Shown piece after piece: positions 57,980 through 64,000 of a DNA stretch of 64,000 bases. A model generated the notes under the pieces. The model was given only the letters and a program-made list of their open reading frames with translations. It made no database searches and was not told the DNA's origin. The position numbers and the translations under genes were made by a program. Position 1 is the first letter of the stretch; each line of letters starts with the position of its first letter. Origin of the DNA: Liquorilactobacillus oeni DSM 19972 (lineage in GTDB: Bacteria > Bacillota > Bacilli > Lactobacillales > Lactobacillaceae); assembly GCF_001436275.1 (NCBI RefSeq), contig NZ_AZEH01000039.1, positions 124,001 through 188,000 on the forward strand, written 5' to 3'.

Positions 57980-58735
57980 ATGCAGAGATATTTTGTTGAA
58001 CAAAATCACTTGCCACAAAGTTTTATTCTTCCCGAAGAAATTTATCATCATGCAATAGTTGTACTGCGGATGAAATCCGGTTCACGTTTTGAAATTGTGA
58101 CAGCAAACAAGCAGGTTTTATTGGTGGAAGTAGCTCAAGTAGAAGATAAAAAAGCAAGTGTCAAAGTAATCCAAAGTTTTGAGCATCAAGTTGAACTGCC
58201 TGTTGATGTTACGATCATGTGCGGTTTATCAAAAAAAGATAAAGCCGAATGGATTGTGCAAAAGAGTACGGAATTAGGTGCAGCACATTTTGTTTTCTTT
58301 GAAGCTGATTATTCGATTGCAAAGTGGGAACAAAAAAAGCGGCCTCAAAAGCTTAACAGATTGCAAAAAATTGCAAAGAATGCAGCACAGCAATCTCATC
58401 GAGTGGTAACTCCGCAAGTAGAATTTATTTCAAACATTAAAAGTTTTCCGTTTACAGACTTTGAATATAGATTAACTGCGTATGAAGAAGCTGCCAAAAA
58501 AGGGGAAAAAAATGCAATGCGGAATTTAACAGAGCATCTTTGGCGTGAAAAACTTCAAAAAGTTCCACGCTTGCTGGCAGTTTTCGGACCAGAAGGTGGT
58601 TTATCTGCAGATGAAGTGTCATTCTTAAAACAAAATGATTTTGTTTTAGCTGGTTTGGGCCCACGAATTATGAGAGCTGAAACGGCGCCTTTGTATTTAC
58701 TTTCCGCGCTTTCTTTCGCACTTGAATTAGGTTAA
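57980..58735 (+). CDS. rsmE: 16S rRNA m3U1498 methyltransferase
   Basis: A 251-residue SPOUT-class RsmE. The N-terminal PUA-like domain ends near residue 70; the SPOUT domain has CGLSKKDKAEWIVQKSTELG, NAAQQSHRVVTPQVEF, LAVFGPEGGLSADEVSFLKQ and LGPRIMRAETAPLYLLSALS with the trefoil knot. It methylates U1498 of 16S rRNA. ATG 57980 is preferred to 57968, which overlaps prmA. Confidence 0.95.
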   Translation: MQRYFVEQNHLPQSFILPEEIYHHAIVVLRMKSGSRFEIVTANKQVLLVEVAQVEDKKASVKVIQSFEHQVELPVDVTIMCGLSKKDKAEWIVQKSTELGAAHFVFFEADYSIAKWEQKKRPQKLNRLQKIAKNAAQQSHRVVTPQVEFISNIKSFPFTDFEYRLTAYEEAAKKGEKNAMRNLTEHLWREKLQKVPRLLAVFGPEGGLSADEVSFLKQNDFVLAGLGPRIMRAETAPLYLLSALSFALELG

Positions 58736-58768
58736 AATAAAGGAAATTATTAAAAAGTGAGGATTTTA

Positions 58769-59095
58769 ATGAATATTAAACGGCTGTTTTCAATTACTGC
58801 TTTATGGTATCTGGCTTTTGCATTTGCAATTTCTTTAGTAGTTCCTATAGTTTTTGAGGAATTTAATTTAAGCGACGTTTCACGAATCGGTTTTGCTTTA
58901 TTTGGAATTAATGTAATTTATACGGTTTTTACGGGAATACTTATAGGTGTGAAAAAGCAGCCGGCAGTTTACCTTCTCTTTTTTCCGTTAATTTATCTTA
59001 TGGGAGTAAAGCTTTTCTTTGAGAGTTACGCGTATTATTTTTCGCTTTTTTACATCATAGTTGCTTTTCTTGCGTATGGGGCAGCCAAAGCATAA
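58769..59095 (+). CDS. Hypothetical membrane protein, 108 aa
   Basis: Three or four hydrophobic helices: LWYLAFAFAISLVVPIVF, IGFALFGINVIYTVFTGILI and VYLLFFPLIYLMGVKLFF, then YYFSLFYIIVAFLAYG. Short loops only. No family recognised. GTGAGG eight bases before ATG 58769 sets the start. It lies between rsmE and relA. Confidence 0.8.
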   Translation: MNIKRLFSITALWYLAFAFAISLVVPIVFEEFNLSDVSRIGFALFGINVIYTVFTGILIGVKKQPAVYLLFFPLIYLMGVKLFFESYAYYFSLFYIIVAFLAYGAAKA

Positions 59096-59166
59096 TTAAT
59101 GCACAGTGAGAAGCACGTCTTTTGAAAGTACGTGTTTTTATTTATATTTTTGTAGGAGTGGACAAA

Positions 59167-61386
59167 ATGGAAAGAGAAACAATTTGGAACGCAGATGACG
59201 TTTTAGAAATGGTCCGTAAATATATGAACGAAAAACACGTAGCACTAGTAAAAAAAGCGTATGTGTTTGCTAGCTATGTGCATAAGGAACAGCGGCGCCA
59301 ATCTGGAGAACCTTACATTGTTCATCCTATTCAGGTGGCTGGTATTCTTGCTGACCTCAGAATGGATCCAGCAACTGTCTGTGCAGGCTTCTTGCATGAC
59401 GTCGTCGAAGATACACCGGTTACTTTGGGAGATGTAGGCGAACTTTTCGGTCATGATGTTGAGATTATTGTTGACGGAGTCACTAAACTTAGCAAAATCC
59501 GTTATAAGTCCCATCAGCAGCAGCTGGCAGAAAATCACCGCAAGCTTCTTTTAGCAATGTCAAAAGACTTGCGGGTAATCATTGTAAAACTGGCAGATCG
59601 CTTGCATAATATGCGTACTCTTAGTCATTTGCGTCCTGATAAACAGCGCAGAATTGCAAATGAAACCTTGGAAATATATGCACCTTTAGCTGATCGCTTA
59701 GGAATTAGTACAATCAAGTGGGAGCTCGAGGACAGCTCATTGCGTTATCTTAATCCACAGCAATATTATCGGATTGTACATCTCATGAGTTCTAAGAGAA
59801 CCGAACGAGTGCAGTATATTGAAGAGGCCATTAAAGAAATTCGCAAGGCAATCAATGAGTTAGATCTTGATTGTGAAATTTACGGCAGGCCTAAACACAT
59901 TTATTCTATTTATCGAAAGATGAAAGATCAGCATAAGCAGTTCAGTCAAATTTATGATTTGCTTGCAGTCAGGGTAATCGTTAATTCTATTAAGGATTGT
60001 TATGCAGTTCTAGGTGCTATTCATACACAATGGAAGCCCATGCCGGGAAGGTTTAAAGATTATATAGCAATGCCGAAAGCTAATATGTATCAGTCTTTGC
60101 ATACAACAGTAATCGGGCCCAAGGGCCGGCCGTTTGAAGTACAGATAAGAACTGCTGAGATGCACCGGGTAGCTGAATATGGTATTGCTGCACACTGGGC
60201 GTATAAAGAAGGAAAAACCGAGGCAATAGAACAGGATGACACAGGTACTAAGCTTAATTGGTTTAAAGAAATTATTGAACTGCAAGATGAAAGTAACGAT
60301 GCTGCTGAGTTTGTTGAAAGTGTTAAGGGTGATCTTTTTGGCGACCGTGTTTATGTTTTTACCCCAAAGGGTGATGTTTTTGAGCTTCCCAAGGGAGCCG
60401 GGCCTTTGGATATGGCATATTCAATTCATACAGAGATTGGCAATGAGACTGTTGGCGCAAAGGTTAATGGCAAGATTGTTCCATTGGATTATCAAGTCAA
60501 AAACGGTGATATCGTGGATATCTTAACATCAGTAAATTCAGCAGGACCTAGCCGCGATTGGCTTAAACTGGTGCATACCAGTAAAGCACGTAATAAAATA
60601 AAACGCTTTTTTAAACAACAAGATCGCGTTGAAAACATTGACAAAGGCAGAGAGATAATTGACGAAAACTTGTTGGAAATGGGATATGAGCCCAAAAAAG
60701 TGCTAACGGGTGAGAATCTAAAGAAAGTTTTGCGTAAGAAAAAATTCTCAAGTGCAAATGATTTATATGCTTCTATAGGTTTCGGTGAGTTGGCTCCTCT
60801 AGGAGTTATCAATATCCTGACAGAAAAGATTCGTCGAGAAAAAGAAACAGACCGTAAGCGCCAAGAAGAAAAAGCTCTTCTAGAAGATCACCAAGAATTA
60901 ACACGTGAAAATCAACCGGATGGGCACAAAAATGATGAGGGAATCGTAATAGCAGGGGTTGACAATCTGCTTGTTCGTTTGAGTCATTGCTGTAACCCGA
61001 TTCCAGGTGATGAAATTGTTGGTTATATTACAAAGGGCAGAGGAGTTTCAATTCATAGAGTGGACTGCCCAAATGTTAAAAGCGCAGAAAAATCTGGGAT
61101 GCGTTTAATTGCAGTTTCATGGGATATGACTTATGACAATAAAGCTTATTACAATACTGACCTGCAAATTCAAGGCTATAATAGATCAGGGCTTTTAAAC
61201 GATGTTTTGCAAGCTCTCAATAATAGTACCCGTCAGTTAAACTCAGTTAACGGACGGGTTGATAACAACAAACAAGCGACAATGGACGCTACCGTGGGTA
61301 TTCGTGATCGGATCCATCTCCAACGGGTAATCGATAACATAAAAAGAGTACCTGATGTCTACGTTGTTAAAAGAATTATTCACTAG
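59167..61386 (+). CDS. relA: Bifunctional (p)ppGpp synthetase/hydrolase
   Basis: A 739-residue long RSH protein. The hydrolase HD domain keeps the HD-x-x-ED motif (His77, Asp78, Glu81, Asp82 in FLHDVVEDTP), so hydrolysis is likely functional. The synthetase domain has FKDYIAMPKANMYQSLHTTV, and the TGS domain has DRVYVFTPKGDVFELPKGAG. A conserved-cysteine region follows (LSHCCNPIPGDEIVGYITKG), then a C-terminal ACT domain. It controls the stringent response. An in-frame start at 59122 is less likely; AGGAG at 59153-59157 supports ATG 59167. dtd follows after 13 bp, as in Bacillus. Confidence 0.96.
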   Translation: MERETIWNADDVLEMVRKYMNEKHVALVKKAYVFASYVHKEQRRQSGEPYIVHPIQVAGILADLRMDPATVCAGFLHDVVEDTPVTLGDVGELFGHDVEIIVDGVTKLSKIRYKSHQQQLAENHRKLLLAMSKDLRVIIVKLADRLHNMRTLSHLRPDKQRRIANETLEIYAPLADRLGISTIKWELEDSSLRYLNPQQYYRIVHLMSSKRTERVQYIEEAIKEIRKAINELDLDCEIYGRPKHIYSIYRKMKDQHKQFSQIYDLLAVRVIVNSIKDCYAVLGAIHTQWKPMPGRFKDYIAMPKANMYQSLHTTVIGPKGRPFEVQIRTAEMHRVAEYGIAAHWAYKEGKTEAIEQDDTGTKLNWFKEIIELQDESNDAAEFVESVKGDLFGDRVYVFTPKGDVFELPKGAGPLDMAYSIHTEIGNETVGAKVNGKIVPLDYQVKNGDIVDILTSVNSAGPSRDWLKLVHTSKARNKIKRFFKQQDRVENIDKGREIIDENLLEMGYEPKKVLTGENLKKVLRKKKFSSANDLYASIGFGELAPLGVINILTEKIRREKETDRKRQEEKALLEDHQELTRENQPDGHKNDEGIVIAGVDNLLVRLSHCCNPIPGDEIVGYITKGRGVSIHRVDCPNVKSAEKSGMRLIAVSWDMTYDNKAYYNTDLQIQGYNRSGLLNDVLQALNNSTRQLNSVNGRVDNNKQATMDATVGIRDRIHLQRVIDNIKRVPDVYVVKRIIH

Positions 61387-61399
61387 GGGGAAAATTACG

Positions 61400-61852
61400 A
61401 TGAAAGTTGTATTACAAAGGGTTTCCCAGGCAAGTGTTACTGTGGATAAAAAGGTAATTTCCAAAATAAGCGGTAGCGGCTTTTTACTCTTGTGCGGGTT
61501 TGAAGAAGGTGACGGAAGAGAACAAATCGAACGCCTAGTGCATAAAATCAGCAACGTACGTGTTTTTCCTGATAAGGAAGGAAAAATGAATCTTAACATC
61601 AAACAGGTTGAAGGAAAGATTCTTTCCGTTTCACAGTTTACTCTTTATGCTGCTCTGAAAAAAGGAAATAGACCGAGCTTTACGCCAGCACAAAAGCCTG
61701 AACTTGCGGCACAGAATTATCAAACATTTAATCAATTGCTGCGTGCACAGGGAATTCAGGTAGTAGAGGGAATCTTTGGTGCTGAAATGAAAGTCGAACT
61801 AGTGAATGACGGGCCTGTTACTTTGATATATGATACGGATAATCTGGTTTAA
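61400..61852 (+). CDS. dtd: D-aminoacyl-tRNA deacylase
   Basis: A 150-residue DTD. Conserved motifs SVSQFTLYAALKKGNRPSF and the C-terminal ELVNDGPVTLIYDT (GP motif) are present; the N-terminus is MKVVLQRVSQASVTVDKKVI. It hydrolyses D-amino acids from tRNA. A frame open from 61355 overlaps relA; GGGGGAA before ATG 61400 decides the start. Confidence 0.96.
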   Translation: MKVVLQRVSQASVTVDKKVISKISGSGFLLLCGFEEGDGREQIERLVHKISNVRVFPDKEGKMNLNIKQVEGKILSVSQFTLYAALKKGNRPSFTPAQKPELAAQNYQTFNQLLRAQGIQVVEGIFGAEMKVELVNDGPVTLIYDTDNLV

Positions 61853-61864
61853 AGGGGGCAGATA

Positions 61865-62839
61865 ATGGTGCAGTTAATTTCACTGGAAGAAAAAGCAAGG
61901 CAGCTTTGTGAACAACGCAACAATGTTTTTGTACCTACTACTTTTGGTGTGAAGGTAATTCGTGAACGTTTTGAACTTGAACAACGTACAGCAGTTTATT
62001 TGCATGATGTTTATTACCAAGATACAGAAATTGACGTCGGTTCCAAAGCTGGAGGAAAAATCCCAGTCAGAATAATGTACCCCCGAAATTTAAAGGTTGA
62101 TGAAAAAGTACCAATTCTTTTTTACATTCACGGTGGGCAGTTTATTTCTGGAAATGTAAAAACTCATGATAAGCTTTTACGTGAACTTGTCCTTAGGGCT
62201 CATGTTGCCGCTGTTTTTGTTTCTTATTCACTAGCCCCGGAGGTTAAGGCTCCCATACAACTCAATCAGCTGCAGTCTGTTTTTGAACAGCTTCCTGAGC
62301 TGGCTGTTAGGTACCCTTTTGATCTATCAAGATTGTTGGTTGGCGGTGATGACGTAGGAGGTACATTTGCACTTTCGCTTGCTTTGCTTCAAGCCAAACG
62401 GATTGATGTTCCGCGGATTTACAAGATGATTCTATTTTGTCCTGTGACCAACGAGAATTTCGATACGAATTCATATCATCAATTTGCTGGTGGATACGAC
62501 TTGACTCGTGAACAGATGAAATGGTCTTGGCAGCAGTATCTGGGAACAGAGCAGGGAGGAAAACCATCTTTCTTGTATTCACCTTTACAGGCTTCTTTTG
62601 AACACCTTAAACAACTTCCAGAAACACTGATTGTTACTGCTGAGGCGGACGTTGTCAGGGATGAAGCTGAAGCATTGGCTCGTAAGATTCGCGATGCTGG
62701 AGGAAACGTTTCTCAAATTCGTTTTCAAGGGATTATTCATGATTTTGTGGTTAAAAATATGCTTGATCAGACAAACGCTTGTCGGTTAGCAATGAATGTT
62801 GCTGTTGATTGGATAAGACGTAAATCAGCTATTAAGTAA
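61865..62839 (+). CDS. Alpha/beta hydrolase (HSL type) with altered nucleophile
   Basis: A 324-residue alpha/beta hydrolase fold of the hormone-sensitive-lipase type. The oxyanion motif HGG is intact (FYIHGGQFISG, residues 89-91). The nucleophile elbow, normally GDSAGG, reads GGDDVGG, so the Ser is replaced by Asp163 (codon GAC). Other candidate triad residues remain: Asp262/Asp266 (AEADVVRDE) and His292 (GIIHDF). Either the protein has lost esterase activity or it acts differently. The start is ATG 61865. It follows dtd by 12 bp. Confidence 0.85.
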   Translation: MVQLISLEEKARQLCEQRNNVFVPTTFGVKVIRERFELEQRTAVYLHDVYYQDTEIDVGSKAGGKIPVRIMYPRNLKVDEKVPILFYIHGGQFISGNVKTHDKLLRELVLRAHVAAVFVSYSLAPEVKAPIQLNQLQSVFEQLPELAVRYPFDLSRLLVGGDDVGGTFALSLALLQAKRIDVPRIYKMILFCPVTNENFDTNSYHQFAGGYDLTREQMKWSWQQYLGTEQGGKPSFLYSPLQASFEHLKQLPETLIVTAEADVVRDEAEALARKIRDAGGNVSQIRFQGIIHDFVVKNMLDQTNACRLAMNVAVDWIRRKSAIK

Positions 62840-62854
62840 AGGGAGTTTAGCTCT

Positions 62855-63472
62855 ATGAGTGATTACTGCTGGGATTTTGACGGGACACTTTATAATACTT
62901 ACCCATCAATGGTAAAGGCATTTTGCAATGCATTTAGAGAAGCAAAAATAGAAATTGCTGAGCATGAAGTGTATTTGCGTATGAGGAGAACTTCGTTAGG
63001 ACAAACTTTTGCATTTTATACTGCAGATTTAGAGGAATCTCTGACGCAAAAAATAAAACATTTTTATAAGTTAAAAGAGAGTGCGGAACGAAATAACGAG
63101 TTGCCATTTGACGGTGCATATGAAGTATGCTGGCAAATTGTTGCAGCAGGCGGGCGCAATTTTTTACTGACACATCGGGACAAGAGTGCGTTGCAAATGC
63201 TAAAGCGCGATAAAATGACAGCTTTTTTTTGCGGAGCAGTTACGGCACAAAATAACTTTCCACGCAAACCTGATCCTTCTTCTTTGAACTATCTGTGCAG
63301 AAAATACTTAATAGAAAGAAAGAATGCGGTAATGATTGGAGACCGGCCGCTTGATGTAGAAGCTGGAAGGCGAGCAGGGATGAAAGGTTACTTATTTGAT
63401 CCAGATAATACTATTATTCAGCCAGTCAATTATGACAGAAGGTTAGTCAGTTTGTTGGATGTTTTAAGCTAA
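62855..63472 (+). CDS. HAD-superfamily hydrolase
   Basis: A 205-residue HAD phosphatase of the phosphoglycolate-phosphatase-like type. Motif I is WDFDGTLYNT (nucleophile Asp7, acid/base Asp9), motif II is LLTHRDKSA, motif III Lys lies in FPRKPDPSSL and motif IV is VMIGDRPLDVEAGRRAGM. The cap domain is helical (residues 15-85). The substrate is unknown. GGGAG precedes ATG 62855; it is 15 bp after the hydrolase gene and likely in the same operon. Confidence 0.9.
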   Translation: MSDYCWDFDGTLYNTYPSMVKAFCNAFREAKIEIAEHEVYLRMRRTSLGQTFAFYTADLEESLTQKIKHFYKLKESAERNNELPFDGAYEVCWQIVAAGGRNFLLTHRDKSALQMLKRDKMTAFFCGAVTAQNNFPRKPDPSSLNYLCRKYLIERKNAVMIGDRPLDVEAGRRAGMKGYLFDPDNTIIQPVNYDRRLVSLLDVLS

Positions 63473-63499
63473 GTTTAATGCAAATTTCAAACAAAAAAC

Positions 63500-63708
63500 T
63501 AGAGGACTGGGTCAAAAGTTATGTTTTGATTCAGCTTTTTTGTACATTCTTGCAGTTTCCGTATTAACGTATTTCAATAGTCAGTCTTTTCCGCTTAATC
63601 ACGAATTACTCATAGTCAAATTCAGACTATATTTGTAATTCGCAGTTAACGCTCAAAGCCTAACGACTATTGGCGCACTCGCTTTTCCTGCTTTTAAACA
63701 ATATCTTT
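63500..63708 (-). repeat. Dispersed structured repeat, copy C
   Basis: Read on the minus strand, it has, in order: AATAGTCGTTAGGC (near 63660), helix CGAATTAC/GTAATTCG (plus-strand positions 63635-63642 and 63602-63609) enclosing ATAGTC/GACTAT, TTAAGCGGAAAAGACTGACT and a terminal hairpin CTGAATCAAAA/TTTTGACCCAG (plus 63507-63534). It aligns with copy B over the whole length. On the plus strand, the hairpin is followed by TTTTTT and probably ends the HAD operon. Confidence 0.78.
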
Positions 63709-63731
63709 TGCATACAAAGGAAGACGGATTT

Positions 63732-64000
63732 CTATTTTGTCTTGCTATTTTGTTCGGCAAAATAATTCTTCAAACCGCTGACAACATCAGCCGAGACTTT
63801 ATTTTGATAACTAGTAGATCTGATTTGCTCAAAGTCGCGAGTACTATTGATATAACCCATTTCGAGCAGAATGCTGGGAAAAGAATTATCCCGGATTACT
63901 AAAAAATTACCAAAGTCAATTCCGCGATTTTCTAAACCCAAGGCAGTGAATTGCGAATTGATACTTTTAGCTAAAGTTAAAGAAGTTGTTTTATGGTAAT
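63732..64000 (-). CDS. N-acetylmuramoyl-L-alanine amidase, C-terminal part (cut by edge)
   Basis: The frame is open from the window edge to TAA 63732-63734 and gives about 89 residues. SILLEMGYINSTRDFEQIRS, then TSYQNKVSADVVSGLKNYF is the C-terminal part of Amidase_3 domains, with the catalytic Glu in LLEMGY. Upstream residues YHKTTSLTLAKSINSQFTAL also fit. The enzyme cuts the amide between MurNAc and the stem peptide in peptidoglycan. The N-terminal part lies beyond 64000. Confidence 0.9.
   Translation of the reverse strand, partial: YHKTTSLTLAKSINSQFTALGLENRGIDFGNFLVIRDNSFPSILLEMGYINSTRDFEQIRSTSYQNKVSADVVSGLKNYFAEQNSKTK

Overview
The window is a low-GC Firmicutes chromosome segment, most likely from the family Lactobacillaceae (a Liquorilactobacillus/Ligilactobacillus-like lineage; genus inferred from general character only). 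The grounds are: C-type polymerase PolC, L27 with an N-terminal extension next to its protease Prp, D-2-hydroxyacid (D-lactate) dehydrogenase, HMG-CoA synthase of the mevalonate pathway together with an ispA-tlyA junction that lacks dxs, a DUF3013-type gene beside prmA, and CIRCE/HrcA and LexA controls of the Gram-positive type. Nearly all of it is housekeeping chromosome.

Layout. 1-767: end of udk, then greA. 768-4670: an accessory, AT-rich stretch around tRNA-Ser(CGA). It holds a broken tyrosine-recombinase gene next to the tRNA, several decayed gene fragments, two small intact genes, and a streptothricin-acetyltransferase-like GNAT gene that looks acquired. 4680-9444: nitroreductase, mvaS and a compact cluster of three unrecognised genes. 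9445-10310: a dispersed repeat, a 43-residue membrane protein and tRNA-Arg(TCT). 10330-20923: rplU-prp-rpmA, pepP-efp-yqhY-nusB, and folD-xseA-xseB-ispA-tlyA-argR-recN. 21093-24225: lexA with its SOS box, the divergent ynzC and yneF, plsC, trmN6, and a GIY-YIG gene. 24318-33661: ldhD, rpsB-tsf, pyrH-frr-uppS-cdsA-rseP-proS. 33758-45237: polC and the rimP-nusA-rnpM-ylxQ-infB-rbfA-truB-ribF translation/transcription cluster. 45270-52128: CIRCE-controlled hrcA-grpE-dnaK-dnaJ and lepA. 52129-55495: a gene-poor stretch with stress and metal-type small genes and a nucleoside hydrolase. 55721-63472: a TetR regulator, prmA-rsmE, relA-dtd, an altered alpha/beta hydrolase and a HAD phosphatase. 63732-64000: the C-terminal part of a cell-wall amidase on the minus strand.

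How the genes fit together. Most form the standard translation, ribosome-assembly and envelope-precursor core. RplU/Prp/RpmA build and mature the large subunit. RimP, InfB, RbfA, RsmE, PrmA and TruB assemble and modify ribosomes and tRNA. MvaS and IspA feed UppS, which makes the undecaprenyl carrier, and CdsA/PlsC make phospholipid. Several operons show readable cis-control: an L21-type leader, a structured rpsB leader, an attenuator-like terminator ahead of rimP, a CIRCE operator, an SOS box and paired palindromes at ybjQ.

The most notable unexplained element is a roughly 150-200 nt repeated intergenic sequence, seen as three full copies (about 9570-9757 +, 52154-52350 +, 63500-63708 -) plus a hairpin-only copy at 20974-21021. 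It has a conserved internal helix whose sequence varies while pairing is kept, and it ends in a terminator-like hairpin. Other unexplained items are the three-gene cluster after mvaS, a rod-shaped 112-nt structure between frr and uppS, and the hydrolase whose catalytic Ser is replaced by Asp. No CRISPR array, intact insertion sequence, rRNA or complete prophage is visible.
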